64,000 nt of DNA from Mycobacterium sp. KBS0706 (GCF_005938675.2 NZ_VCCH02000003.1:124001-188000), one strand, 5' to 3'. Numbered from the stretch's first letter, positions 19,378 through 28,363 are shown. The notes: a model not told the origin generated them from the sequence alone. Made by a program: numbers and translations.

Positions 19378-21150
19378 TTATACGAGCACCATCCCCTCCT
19401 CCGAGGTCGGCTTGGCGGCCTGGTCGGACGGCCCCAGCAGGATCTCGTTATGGGCCGCGCCGCCCGGGATCATCGGGAAGCAGTTCTCCATCTTGGAGAC
19501 CTGCATGTCGACGACCACCGGGCCCTTGATCCGCAGCATCTCGCGGATCACGTCGTCGGCCTCGCCCATGCAGGTGGCGCGCAGCCCGGTCAGGCCGAAG
19601 GCCTCGGCCAGCTTGACGAAATCGGGCAGCGCCTCGGAGTAGCTCTCGGAATAGCGCTCGCCGTGCAGCAGCTCCTGCCACTGCCGCACCATGCCCATCC
19701 AGAAGTTGTTGACGATGAAGATCTTCACCGGCAGCCGGTACTGGGCGATGGTCGACAGCTCCTGGATGTTCATCAGCGTCGAGGCCTCGCCGCCGACATC
19801 GATCACCAGCGCCTCGGGATGCGCGACCTGCACCCCGACCGCGGCGGGCAGGCCGTAGCCCATGGTGCCGAGCCCGCCCGAGGTCATCCAGCGGTTCGGC
19901 TTCTGGAACGGGATCAGCTGCGCCGCCCACATCTGGTGCTGGCCGACCTCGGTGGTGATGTAGACGTCGTCGCGGTCGGCAGTCAGCTCGGCCAGGCGCT
20001 TGATCGCATATTGCGGCTTGATGATCGCGTCATGCGACCGGTCCTGGCTGAACTGCAGGCAGTTGCGGGCCTGCCACTGCCTGATCTGGCCCCACCAGCC
20101 GGCGATCGCCTTGTCGCGCGGCTTGTACCCCCGGCGCTTCCACACCTCGATCATCGCCCGGATCACCTTGCCAGCGTCGCCGATGACGGCCAGGTCGACA
20201 TGGACGTTCTTGTTGATCGAGGACGGGTCGATGTCGACATGGATCTTGGTCGATCCCGGCGAGAAGGCGCTGATCTTGCCGGTCACCCGGTCGTCGAAGC
20301 GCGAGCCCAGCGCGATCATCAGGTCGGCGCCGTGCATCGCCAGATTGGACTCGTAGGTGCCGTGCATGCCGACCATGCCCAGGAACCGCGGGTCGGAGGC
20401 CGGCAGGGCGCCGAGGCCCAGCAGGGTCGAGGTGCAGGGGAAGCCGGTCAGCTCGACCAGCTCGCGCAGCGCCGCCGACGCATCGGGGCCGGAGTTGATG
20501 ATGCCGCCGCCGGTATAGAGGAGCGGCCGCTCGGCCTTGGCCATCAGCTCGACCGCCTGCTCGATCAGCGCCGGATCGGGCTCGGTGCGCGGCCGGTAGG
20601 TGCGATGCTCGACATGCTCGGGGGGGGTGTAGACGCCATCGGCGAACTGCACGTCCTTCGGCAGGTCGACCACCACCGGGCCGGGCCGGCCGCTGCGGGC
20701 GACATAGAACGCCTCGTGCAGCGTGCGGGCGACGGCGTTGGCGTCCTTCACCAGGTAGTTGTGCTTGGTGCAGGGCCGGGTGATGCCGGTGGTGTCGGCT
20801 TCCTGGAACGCGTCGTTGCCGATCAGATGGGTCGGCACTTGCCCGGTCAGGCAGACGATGGGAATCGAATCCATCAGCGCGTCGGTCAGGCCGGTGACCG
20901 CGTTGGTCGCGCCGGGGCCCGAGGTTACCAGGACGACGCCGACCTTGCCGGTCGAGCGGGCGTAGCCTTCCGCTGCGTGCACCGCCGCCTGTTCGTGCCG
21001 GACCAGGATGTGGCGGATCGCGTTCTGCTTGAAGATCGCGTCGTAGATCGGAAGGACAGCCCCGCCCGGATACCCGAAGATAACCTCTACGCCCTGGTCC
21101 CGAAGGGCACGCAGGACGATTTCGGCTCCGGTCAGCGTTTCTGTCGACAT
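19378..21150 (-). CDS. ilvI: acetolactate synthase large (catalytic) subunit
   Basis: Thiamine-diphosphate enzyme catalysing the first common step of branched-chain amino-acid synthesis. The 590-residue protein has the three expected domains. The catalytic glutamate is in RHEQAAVHAAEGYARS near residue 50, and the cofactor motif runs from DVGGEASTLMNIQELS to the paired NN near residue 490. The GEAS form, rather than GDAS, is common in alphaproteobacterial enzymes. Of the two adjacent ATGs (21153 and 21150), the second has better spacing from GAGGG. First gene of ilvI-ilvN-ilvC, 118 bp downstream of miaA. Confidence 0.97.
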   Translation of the reverse strand: MSTETLTGAEIVLRALRDQGVEVIFGYPGGAVLPIYDAIFKQNAIRHILVRHEQAAVHAAEGYARSTGKVGVVLVTSGPGATNAVTGLTDALMDSIPIVCLTGQVPTHLIGNDAFQEADTTGITRPCTKHNYLVKDANAVARTLHEAFYVARSGRPGPVVVDLPKDVQFADGVYTPPEHVEHRTYRPRTEPDPALIEQAVELMAKAERPLLYTGGGIINSGPDASAALRELVELTGFPCTSTLLGLGALPASDPRFLGMVGMHGTYESNLAMHGADLMIALGSRFDDRVTGKISAFSPGSTKIHVDIDPSSINKNVHVDLAVIGDAGKVIRAMIEVWKRRGYKPRDKAIAGWWGQIRQWQARNCLQFSQDRSHDAIIKPQYAIKRLAELTADRDDVYITTEVGQHQMWAAQLIPFQKPNRWMTSGGLGTMGYGLPAAVGVQVAHPEALVIDVGGEASTLMNIQELSTIAQYRLPVKIFIVNNFWMGMVRQWQELLHGERYSESYSEALPDFVKLAEAFGLTGLRATCMGEADDVIREMLRIKGPVVVDMQVSKMENCFPMIPGGAAHNEILLGPSDQAAKPTSEEGMVLV

Positions 21151-21165
21151 CATACCCTCAGTGTT

Positions 21166-21210
21166 GCGGCCCTTCGGCCGCGGGCTCTGTTGCGACCCCC
21201 TTCGGGCCGC
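21166..21210 (-). promoter_or_regulatory. alternative hairpins in the ilvI leader
   Basis: In the transcript, GCGGCCC (21210-21204) and GCGGCC (21181-21176) can each pair with the same GGCCGC block (21171-21166), just 13 bases upstream of the ilvI start. Two mutually exclusive stems would result. No leader peptide rich in Ile, Val or Leu codons is visible, so classical attenuation is not supported. Confidence 0.3.
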
Positions 21211-21268
21211 AGCGTTCAACGTTGGGGATCAACGAGGGTCGGCAAGCTAGACGGCCGATTCCGGCAGG

Positions 21269-22243
21269 TCAACCGGAAATGCGAAGAAAAGACAAAGTTT
21301 CAGCTGCAATTTTTTCCGAATATTGCGCGGCAGCGACATGGCAGCGTTGCACCCTTGCGTTTTCGGCCGGCAGCTGGTTCCGGAACCACGTGGTCTGGCG
21401 TTTTGCCAGGTTGCGCGTCGCCTGCTGCGCCCGGGTGATCGCGGTCTCGAGATCTGTCTCGCCGCGCAGATGCGCCGCCAGTTCCGGCACCCCGACCGCC
21501 TTCATCGCCGGCAGCTCCGGGTCGAGATCCTGCGCCAGCAGCGCCCGCGCCTCCTCCAGCGCCCCGGCGGCGATCATGGCCCTGAAGCGGCCGTCGCAGG
21601 CGGCATAGAGCGCGTCGCGCGGCGGCGCCAGCACGATCCAGTCGAACACCATGCCGGGCGGCGGGCCGGACCCGGCCTCGAGCTGCCAGTCGGCGAGCGA
21701 GCGGTTGGTCGCCACCATCACCTCCCAGGCCCGGATCAGCCGCTGGCTGTCGCCGGGGGCCAGGCGAGCGGCCATCTTCGGGTCCCAGCGCATCAGCTCG
21801 GCATGGAAGGCCTCGCCGCCCAGCGTCTCGTGCAACTCGACCGTGGCGCGGCGGATCTCCTCCGGCACCGGCGGGATCGGGCTCAGCCCGTCGGTCAAGG
21901 CACGGAGATAGAGGCCGGTGCCACCGACCACGATCGCCCGCTTGCCGGCCTTCTGCGCCAGCCCGATCTCGGCCAGCGCCATGTCGCACCAGGCGGCGGC
22001 GGAGCAGCGGGTGGCGGCCGGCAGCACGCCGTAGAGGCGATGCGGCGCCCGCGCAAGGTCGGCCGGGCCGGGCCGGGCGGTGAGGATCGCCAGCTCGGCA
22101 TAGACCTGCATGCTGTCGGCGTTGATCACCACGCCGTCCAGCGCCTCGGCTAGGTCCAGCGCCAGCGCCGATTTGCCGCTGGCCGTCGGCCCGCCGACGA
22201 CGATGACGGCAGGGGGTTCGGACGCACGCTCGGCCATCGTCAT
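21269..22243 (-). CDS. miaA: tRNA dimethylallyltransferase
   Basis: Prenylates N6 of A37 in tRNAs that read UNN codons, using dimethylallyl diphosphate. The 324-residue protein shows the P-loop GGPTASGKSALALDLA at about residue 17 and the DSMQVY motif near residue 43; the basic C-terminal swinging region (QATRNLAKRQTTWFRNQL) is intact. GAGGTGAGCG precedes the ATG at 22243. It is divergent from the metallopeptidase gene and reads toward ilvI. Confidence 0.97.
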   Translation of the reverse strand: MTMAERASEPPAVIVVGGPTASGKSALALDLAEALDGVVINADSMQVYAELAILTARPGPADLARAPHRLYGVLPAATRCSAAAWCDMALAEIGLAQKAGKRAIVVGGTGLYLRALTDGLSPIPPVPEEIRRATVELHETLGGEAFHAELMRWDPKMAARLAPGDSQRLIRAWEVMVATNRSLADWQLEAGSGPPPGMVFDWIVLAPPRDALYAACDGRFRAMIAAGALEEARALLAQDLDPELPAMKAVGVPELAAHLRGETDLETAITRAQQATRNLAKRQTTWFRNQLPAENARVQRCHVAAAQYSEKIAAETLSFLRISG

Positions 22244-22367
22244 CGCTCACCTCGACCCGGCGCCCGCGGGCCCTCAAGGCCGCTTCGGCGCAACGCGCGG
22301 GACAATATCGACCGCGATCCTATATGTCTCGCACGGCGACGGGCCGGGAGCCTCCGCAGGAGAAGCG

Positions 22368-23468
22368 ATGCGACTGTTCAAATGCCAGCATTGCCACCAG
22401 GTCCTGTACTTCGAGAACGGCACCTGTGAACGCTGCGGCCGGACCCTCGGCTATCTGCCGGACATCGGGACGCTGAGCGCGGTGGAGCCGGACGGGCCGA
22501 TCTGGGTCGCCCTGGCCGACCGGCGGTCGCGCTACCGCTTCTGCGCCAATTGGGAGTTGCAGGCCTGCAACTGGATGGTGCCGGCGGAGGGAGACGACGC
22601 CTTCTGCCTCGCCTGCCGGCACAACCGGACCATTCCCGACCTGGCCGACCCGGACAACCAGCGCCGCTGGCAGAAGATCGAGCAGGCCAAGCGGCGGCTG
22701 TTCTATTCGCTGATCAAGCTGTCCCTGCCCATCCCCACTGCGGCCAGCGGCGACCCGGAGCCGCTGATGTTCGACTTCCTGGCCGATCCCGTTGCCGGCG
22801 GGCCGAAGGTGATGACCGGCCACGACAACGGACTGATCACCCTGTCGCTGAAGGAGGCGGACGACGCCGACCGCGAGGCCACCCGCGCCGCGATGGGGGA
22901 GCCCTATCGCACCCTGCTGGGCCATTTCCGGCACGAGGTGGGCCATTACTACTGGGACAGGCTGGTCCGCGACGGCGGAGAGCTGGACAGCTTCCGCGCC
23001 CTGTTCGGCGACGAGCGGGCGGATTACGGGGCCGCGCTGCAGGCCCATTACGACCAGGGCGCTCCCACCGGCTGGCAGCAAGGCTTCGTCAGCGCCTACG
23101 CCACGGCCCATCCCTGGGAGGACTGGGCCGAGACCTGGGCGCATTACCTGCACATCGTCGACACGCTGGAGATCGCCGGCGCCTTCGGCCTCGAGGTCAG
23201 CCCCGGCATCACCGACGACCCGTCGCTCGGGACCGACATCCGGTTCGACCCGCACCGGGTCCGCGACGTGCAGGTGCTGATCGATGCCTGGCTGCCGCTG
23301 ACCTATGCGGTCAACTGCCTGAATCGCTCGATGGGCCAGCCGGATCTCTACCCCTTCGTCATCGCCCCGCGGGTGGTCGAGAAGATGGGATACATCCACG
23401 GGCTGATCCATCGGTCCAGCCAGCCTGTCAAAGCGCGCATAGACAGGGACGGCGGCGCTGCGGCATAG
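22368..23468 (+). CDS. putative zinc-binding metallopeptidase (COG4307 type)
   Basis: A 366-residue cytoplasmic protein. The N-terminus carries two zinc-ribbon-like CxxC pairs (CQHCHQ at about residue 5, CERCG at about 20) and a further CLAC near 78. The centre has RHEVGHYYWD, an HExxH-like variant (HEVGH) expected to bind catalytic zinc, with WEDWAETWAHYLH downstream likely supplying the third ligand. This matches the family annotated as putative zinc-binding metallopeptidase; substrate and role are unknown. GCAGGAGAAGCG precedes the ATG. It precedes serB by 32 bp and may be cotranscribed. Confidence 0.82.
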   Translation: MRLFKCQHCHQVLYFENGTCERCGRTLGYLPDIGTLSAVEPDGPIWVALADRRSRYRFCANWELQACNWMVPAEGDDAFCLACRHNRTIPDLADPDNQRRWQKIEQAKRRLFYSLIKLSLPIPTAASGDPEPLMFDFLADPVAGGPKVMTGHDNGLITLSLKEADDADREATRAAMGEPYRTLLGHFRHEVGHYYWDRLVRDGGELDSFRALFGDERADYGAALQAHYDQGAPTGWQQGFVSAYATAHPWEDWAETWAHYLHIVDTLEIAGAFGLEVSPGITDDPSLGTDIRFDPHRVRDVQVLIDAWLPLTYAVNCLNRSMGQPDLYPFVIAPRVVEKMGYIHGLIHRSSQPVKARIDRDGGAAA

Positions 23469-23500
23469 ACGGACCCCTGCCCTGGGAGATGCGCCGCGCC

Positions 23501-24400
23501 ATGGACCTCGTCCTCACCCTCACCACCGCCCCGGACCAGCCGGCCCTCGACGACGGCCTGACCCGCCATGTCCGCAACGCGCTGGTGATCACCGGCGGGT
23601 CGCCGGGCGCGGTCGACTGGCTGGCCCCCGGCATCGCCTGCGACATCGCTTTCGCCGCGGCAGATGCCAAGGCGGCGCAGGCGGCGGCGCGGCTGTCATT
23701 GGCCGGGCAGCCGGTCGACGCCAATGTCGTGCCGGCCCAGGGGCGCCGCAAGCGCCTGCTGGTCGCCGACATGGACGCCACCATCGTCGAGGCCGAGACG
23801 TTGGACGAGCTGGCGGCCCTGGCCGGCGTCGCCGAGCGGGTGGTGCCGATCACCGAGCGGGCGATGCGCGGCGAGATCGCCTTCCGCGAGGCGGTGATCG
23901 AGCGCGTGGCCCTGTTGGAGGGCCAGCCCCGATCGATCATCGACCGCGCTTTGGCCGATCTGCGCTACACCCGTGGCGGCCGCACCCTGGTGGCGACGAT
24001 GCGCGCGAACGGCGCCTATTGCGCCCTGGTCTCCGGCGGCTTCGACGCCTTCACCCGGCCGGTGGCCGCGGCGGTCGGCTTCGACCGGTCGGAGGGCAAC
24101 CACCTGATCGAGGCCGAGGGCCGCCTGACCGGCCGGGTGCGCGAGCCGATCCTGGGCAAGGACGCCAAGCGCGTCTTCCTGGAGGAGATGGCGGCGGAGC
24201 GCGGCCTGAGCCTTGTCGACACCATCACCGTCGGCGACGGCGCCAACGATATCCCGATGCTGCAGGCCGCCGGCCTCGGCGTCGGCTTCCGGGCCAAGCC
24301 GCTGGTCCGGGAAACGGTGCCGGTGTCGGTGGCGCATGGCGACCTGACCGCCCTCCTCTACCTGCAGGGCTACCGCGTGGCGGAGTTCGTGGCGGCCTAG
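23501..24400 (+). CDS. serB: phosphoserine phosphatase
   Basis: HAD-superfamily enzyme that dephosphorylates O-phosphoserine in the last step of serine synthesis. The 299-residue protein has an N-terminal ACT-like region (about 1-80) and a catalytic domain with LLVADMDATIVEAETLDELA (nucleophile Asp in DMD), the VSGGFDAF Ser motif and GDGANDIPML as motif IV. The nucleophile loop reads DMDAT instead of the commoner DMDST, which is seen in other alphaproteobacteria. ATG at 23489 would add four residues. Confidence 0.95.
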   Translation: MDLVLTLTTAPDQPALDDGLTRHVRNALVITGGSPGAVDWLAPGIACDIAFAAADAKAAQAAARLSLAGQPVDANVVPAQGRRKRLLVADMDATIVEAETLDELAALAGVAERVVPITERAMRGEIAFREAVIERVALLEGQPRSIIDRALADLRYTRGGRTLVATMRANGAYCALVSGGFDAFTRPVAAAVGFDRSEGNHLIEAEGRLTGRVREPILGKDAKRVFLEEMAAERGLSLVDTITVGDGANDIPMLQAAGLGVGFRAKPLVRETVPVSVAHGDLTALLYLQGYRVAEFVAA

Positions 24401-24444
24401 GCGACATCAAGGATAAATGCTCCAGATGAGCTCCATCCTTTTAC

Positions 24445-24522
24445 TGTCATGCCCGGGCTTGACCCGGGCATCCGGAAGCTGTCGACATCCTCTGGATTGC
24501 CGGGTCAAGCCCGGCGATGACA
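24445..24522. repeat. palindromic interspersed repeat, type A, copy 1
   Basis: 78-bp element with ends TGTCATGCCCGGGC and GCCCGGCGATGACA and internal TTGACCCGGGCATCC/GGATTGCCGGGTCAA pairing. A second copy is at 41570-41658. It sits between serB and murJ and would fold into a stable hairpin. Its right end supplies a chance ATG (24517) that is in frame with murJ. Confidence 0.85.
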
Positions 24523-24558
24523 AGTTGTGATTCAGCCAATGCTGAAAGCGGCCTAGGC

Positions 24559-26097
24559 GTGTACCGTAAGATCGCCTCCGTCGGCGGGCTGACGCTCGCC
24601 AGCCGCGTGCTCGGCCTGGTCCGCGACCAGATCATCGCCGCTGTGCTCGGGGCCGGGCCGGTGGCCGACGCCTTCTTCCTGGCCAACCGGCTGCCGAACC
24701 ATTTCCGGTCGCTGTTCGCCGAGGGCGCCTTCAACGTCGCCTTCCTGCCGGCCTTCACCACCACGCTGCAGCGCGACGGCAAGGCCCGCGCGCTGGCGCT
24801 GGCCGAGCAGGTCCAGGCGATCCTGCTGGCCGTGCTGCTGGTCGTGCTGGTCGCGGCGCTCGCCGCCATGCCCTGGCTGATCTCGGTGATGGAGCCGGGC
24901 GGCACCGCGGCGGCCCAGACCGAGCTGAAGGTCGAGCTGACGCGGATCACCTTCCCCTATCTGCTGTTCATGTCGCTGGTGTCGCTGCAGGGCGGCGTGC
25001 TGAACGGGCTCGGCCGGTTCGGCGCCGCCGCGGCCGCGCCGATCCTCTTGAACCTGTTCATGATCGGCGCGGTGCTGGGGCTGACGCCGTTCCTGCCGAC
25101 CGCCGGCCACGCCCTGGCCTGGGGCGTGTTCCTGTCCGGCATCGCCCAGTTCCTGTATCTGGAATGGGACATGCGGCGGGCCGGCGTGTCGCTGCGCCTG
25201 GTGCGGCCGCGGCTGTCGCCCGGCGTCCGCCGCTTCTTCCGGGCGCTGGGTCCGGCGACGCTGGGCGCCGGCATGGCCCAGATCAGCGTCTTCGCCGACA
25301 CCATCATCGCCCAGGCGCTGCCGACCGGCGCGCAATCCTACCTGAACTATGCCGACCGGCTGAACCAGCTGCCGCTCGGCGTCATCGGCATCGCCGTCGG
25401 CACCGTGCTGCTGCCGGAGCTGACGCGCCGCCTCGCCGCCGACGACCACCAGGGCGCGCTGGCCAGCCAGAACCGGGCGATCGAGCTGACCCTGGCGCTG
25501 ACCCTGCCCTTCGCCATCGCCTTCCTGGTGGCGGCGGAGCCGATCCTGGCGGCGATGTTCGAGCGCGGGCGGTTCACGGCTGTGGATTCCCATCAGTCGG
25601 CCCTGACCCTGACCGCCTACGCCTTCGGCCTGCCCGCCTTCGTGCTGGTGCGCTGCCTGCTGCCCGGCTTCTACGCCCGCGGCGACACGGCGACGCCGGT
25701 CAAGATCGCGGTCGCCACGGTGGCGCTGAATGTCGGGCTGAAGATCGCGCTGATGGATTCGCTGTCGCAGGTCGGCCTCGCCGTCGGCACCTCGGCCGGG
25801 GTGTGGCTGAACATCGTGCTGCTGGCCTGGGTGCTGCACCGGCGCGGCCAGTTCAGCCTCGACGCTGCATCGCGGCGGCGGCTGCCGCGCATGGTGCTGG
25901 CCGGGGCCGTGATGGCGGCGGCGCTGTGGGGCCTGCTGGTGCTGGCCGCGCCGGCCCTGGCCGGCCGCTCCGACCTGCTGGCGATCGCGACGGTGCTCGG
26001 CGTGCTGGCGGTGGCCGGCCTGGTCTACCTCGCCGCCCTGTTCGGCCTCGGCGCGTTGCGGATGGAGGATCTGCGGCGGTTGCGGCGGCGGGGGTGA
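24559..26097 (+). CDS. murJ: lipid II flippase MurJ
   Basis: Inner-membrane flippase of the MOP superfamily that moves lipid II to the periplasmic face for peptidoglycan assembly. The 512-residue protein has about 14 membrane segments and the MurJ signatures RKIASVGGLTLASRVLG at the start, GPVADAFFLANRLPN, and LFAEGAFNVAFLPAF. I chose the GTG at 24559, which gives the family's normal N-terminus; the ATG at 24517 lies inside the type A repeat and would add 14 unrelated residues. Confidence 0.95.
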   Translation: MYRKIASVGGLTLASRVLGLVRDQIIAAVLGAGPVADAFFLANRLPNHFRSLFAEGAFNVAFLPAFTTTLQRDGKARALALAEQVQAILLAVLLVVLVAALAAMPWLISVMEPGGTAAAQTELKVELTRITFPYLLFMSLVSLQGGVLNGLGRFGAAAAAPILLNLFMIGAVLGLTPFLPTAGHALAWGVFLSGIAQFLYLEWDMRRAGVSLRLVRPRLSPGVRRFFRALGPATLGAGMAQISVFADTIIAQALPTGAQSYLNYADRLNQLPLGVIGIAVGTVLLPELTRRLAADDHQGALASQNRAIELTLALTLPFAIAFLVAAEPILAAMFERGRFTAVDSHQSALTLTAYAFGLPAFVLVRCLLPGFYARGDTATPVKIAVATVALNVGLKIALMDSLSQVGLAVGTSAGVWLNIVLLAWVLHRRGQFSLDAASRRRLPRMVLAGAVMAAALWGLLVLAAPALAGRSDLLAIATVLGVLAVAGLVYLAALFGLGALRMEDLRRLRRRG

Positions 26098-26125
26098 CGG
26101 ACCAGGTGCCGAACATGCCCCGAAC

Positions 26126-26154
26126 TTGACAAAACAAGCTCCTGTAGCTACAAT
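26126..26154 (+). promoter_or_regulatory. sigma-70 promoter of brnTA
   Basis: Perfect TTGACA (26126-26131), a 17-bp spacer, and TACAAT (26149-26154), one mismatch from the ideal -10. Expected transcription start is near 26161, leaving a leader of only about 14 bases before the brnT ATG. Confidence 0.88.
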
Positions 26155-26170
26155 TTTGCAGCTACAGGAG
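26139..26170. promoter_or_regulatory. brnTA operator: 11-bp inverted repeat over -10 and ribosome site
   Basis: CTCCTGTAGCT (26139-26149) and AGCTACAGGAG (26160-26170) are perfect inverted repeats ten bases apart. The left arm touches the -10 hexamer and the right arm covers the start site and most of the AGGAGG ribosome site. BrnA antitoxins repress their own promoter, so this is the likely operator. Confidence 0.75.
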
Positions 26171-26174
26171 GCCG

Positions 26175-26471
26175 ATGTTGCGGTGGACCTGGGATCCTGC
26201 GAAAGCCGCGACAAACCTGAAGAAGCACGGCGTCTCCTTCGATCTGGCATCCCGTGTGTTCGGCGATCCTTACGCAATCACGCTGCCCGATCCTTACCCG
26301 CATGAGGATCGTTGGCGGACTGTCGGGATGCCCAGCAGTAACAGTCGGGTCCTCCTGTTCGTCGTCCATACGGGCGTCGACGAGGCTGATCCCGACCCGA
26401 TAGGGCGCATTATCAGCGCCCGACGAGCCGAGCCCCGCGAAAGGAAAGCCTATGAAGAAGGGCAATTCTGA
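26175..26471 (+). CDS. brnT: BrnT family toxin
   Basis: Toxin of a type II toxin-antitoxin pair: a RelE-fold ribonuclease that blocks translation when free of BrnA. The 98-residue protein has the family start WDPAKAATNLKKHGVSFDLA, the VFGDP turn, and the C-terminal RIISARRAEPRERKAYEEG, with the basic residues used in catalysis. AGGAGG precedes the ATG. It overlaps brnA by 20 bp. The middle segment (DPYPHEDRWRTVGMPSSNSR) is slightly longer than in the founding Brucella protein. Confidence 0.93.
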   Translation: MLRWTWDPAKAATNLKKHGVSFDLASRVFGDPYAITLPDPYPHEDRWRTVGMPSSNSRVLLFVVHTGVDEADPDPIGRIISARRAEPRERKAYEEGQF

Positions 26472-26739
26472 TCCGCTGACCGACGCACAGAAGGCCGAGC
26501 TTGCGGCGCTGGAAGCCCTGCCGGACAGCACGATCGACACGACCGATGCGCCGCCCGTGACGGACTGGACCGGTGCCCAGCGCGCCAAATTCTACCGCCC
26601 CGTCAAGAAGCTGCTCTCGCTGCGGTTGGACGCCGATCTGATTGCCTGGTTCAAGGAGGACGGCGAGGGTTATCAGACCCGGATCAACGAGGCTCTCCGC
26701 GAATACGTCGAAAAGCACCGCAGAGAATCGGTTTCATAG
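26452..26739 (+). CDS. brnA: BrnA family antitoxin
   Basis: Antitoxin partner of BrnT, 95 residues. The N-terminal part is acidic and probably wraps the toxin; the C-terminal part (about 50-90) is a ribbon-helix-helix DNA-binding domain with the family signature SLRLDADLIAWFKEDGEGYQ and TRINEALREYV. It should bind the inverted repeat upstream of brnT. A following in-frame overlap with brnT indicates coupled translation. Confidence 0.93.
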   Translation: MKKGNSDPLTDAQKAELAALEALPDSTIDTTDAPPVTDWTGAQRAKFYRPVKKLLSLRLDADLIAWFKEDGEGYQTRINEALREYVEKHRRESVS

Positions 26740-26778
26740 AGCGTAGGCCGGGTCGCGGTTTGCAATCCGAACCCAATG

Positions 26779-26806
26779 AAAAGGGCGCCATCCGGGGACG
26801 GCGCCC
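26779..26806 (-). terminator. terminator of the degP-like gene
   Basis: GGGCGCC/GGCGCCC stem (26783-26789 with 26800-26806) followed on the minus strand by TTTT. It is 25 bp past the protease stop and between it and brnA, which converge. Confidence 0.75.
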
Positions 26807-26830
26807 GTTTCATCGATAGACCCGGAAACC

Positions 26831-28363
26831 TCAGCCCGGCCCGACCGGCAGGGCGACGAAGCGCAGGTCGCCGCCGCTCTCGACCAGCAGCAGCACCGAT
26901 TTGCGGCCGCCGTTGCGGGCCTCGGTGACCTTCTTGGCGACATCCTCCGGGTTGGTCACCTCGGCCTGGCCGACCTCGACGATCAAGTCGCCCGGCTTCA
27001 GCCCCTTCTCCGCCGCCGGCGACCCGCCGGTGACGGCGGTGACCACCACGCCCTTCTGGTCGTCGGCCAGCGTGTACTGCTTCCTGAGCGCATCGGTCAG
27101 CGCCGACAGCGTCACGCCGAGCGAGTCGAGCTCCTGCGGCTTGTTGGCGTCGGACTGGCTGTCCGTGGTCGAGGCCAGGAGGCCGGATTCCTCCGCCGCC
27201 TCGAGCTCGCCCAGCGTCACCGGCAGGTCCTTGCGGGCGCCCTTGCGCCAGACCTGGACCGAGGTCTGCTTGTCGACCGGCGTGTCGGCGACCACGCGCG
27301 GCAGGCGCCGGCTCTCGCTGATCGGCTTGCCGTCGAACTGCAGGATGACGTCGCCGGTCTCGATCCCGGCCTTGGCCGCGGGACCGCCCTCGGTGACTCC
27401 GGCCACCAGCGCGCCTTCCGGCTTCTGCAGGCCCAGGCTCTCGGCCAGTTCCGGTGTCACCGACTGGATCCGGACGCCGAGCCAGCCACGCTTGGTGCGG
27501 CCGAATTCGATGATCTGGTCGACCACGCCACGGGCCAGCGCCGAGGGGATGGCGAAGCCGATGCCGACCGACCCGCCCGAGGGCGAGTAGATCGCGGTGT
27601 TGATGCCGATCACCTTGCCGTCCATGTTGAACATCGGACCGCCGGAATTGCCGCGGTTGATGGCGGCGTCGGTCTGCAGGAAATCGTCATAGGGGCCGGC
27701 GTTGATCTCGCGCGAGCGGGCCGAGATGATGCCCGCTGTCACCGTGCCGCCGAGGCCGAAGGGGTTGCCGATCGCCAGCACCCAGTCGCCGACCCGCATG
27801 ACGTCGCTGTCGCCGAAATCGACGAAGGGCAACGGCTTGTCGGTCTCGACCTTCAGCACCGCCAGGTCGGTCTTGTCGTCGCGGCCGATCAGCTTGGCCT
27901 CGAGGCTGGTGTTGTCGTGCAGGACGACCGTGATCTCCTCGGCGCCCTCGATCACATGGTAGTTGGTGACGATGAAGCCGTTGGCCCGGACGATGAAGCC
28001 GGAGCCGAGCGCCGTGGCGTTGCGCGGCCGCTGCGGGCGCTCGGCGCCACCCTGGCCGCGGCGGTTGAAGAAGTCGCGGAAGAACTCGTCGAACGGCGAT
28101 CCCGGCGGGAACTGCGGCATCTCCGGCAGGTCCGCGCCGTCCTGGACCTTCTGGGTGGTCGAGATGTTGACCACCGCCGGCACCAGCTTCTCGGCCAAAT
28201 CGGCGAAGCTGTCGGGCGCCGGCGCGGCGCGAGCCGCAGCCGCCGCCACGAGCATGGCCGCCACAACCAGCACCGTCGCGGCCCAGCGCAGCAGGGCAGT
28301 CTCTCCCACGGCGCGGGCGACGGCGACGGGGCCGGTCGGGCGGCGGGCAATCGGTCTGGTCAC
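26831..28363 (-). CDS. degP: periplasmic serine protease, DegP/Do family
   Basis: HtrA-type protease and chaperone of the periplasm, 510 residues. An N-terminal membrane-spanning signal segment lies at about residues 28-48. The trypsin-like domain has its His in TNYHVIEG, Asp in DDKTDLAVLKV and Ser in NRGNSGGPMF, all intact. Two PDZ domains follow, starting near RGWLGVRIQSV and near DSLGVTLSAL, the second degenerate. The GTG at 28363 has GAGGGAGAG upstream. It is the downstream neighbour of hflK-hflC, an arrangement widespread in alphaproteobacteria and consistent with shared membrane protein quality control. Confidence 0.95.
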   Translation of the reverse strand: MTRPIARRPTGPVAVARAVGETALLRWAATVLVVAAMLVAAAAARAAPAPDSFADLAEKLVPAVVNISTTQKVQDGADLPEMPQFPPGSPFDEFFRDFFNRRGQGGAERPQRPRNATALGSGFIVRANGFIVTNYHVIEGAEEITVVLHDNTSLEAKLIGRDDKTDLAVLKVETDKPLPFVDFGDSDVMRVGDWVLAIGNPFGLGGTVTAGIISARSREINAGPYDDFLQTDAAINRGNSGGPMFNMDGKVIGINTAIYSPSGGSVGIGFAIPSALARGVVDQIIEFGRTKRGWLGVRIQSVTPELAESLGLQKPEGALVAGVTEGGPAAKAGIETGDVILQFDGKPISESRRLPRVVADTPVDKQTSVQVWRKGARKDLPVTLGELEAAEESGLLASTTDSQSDANKPQELDSLGVTLSALTDALRKQYTLADDQKGVVVTAVTGGSPAAEKGLKPGDLIVEVGQAEVTNPEDVAKKVTEARNGGRKSVLLLVESGGDLRFVALPVGPG

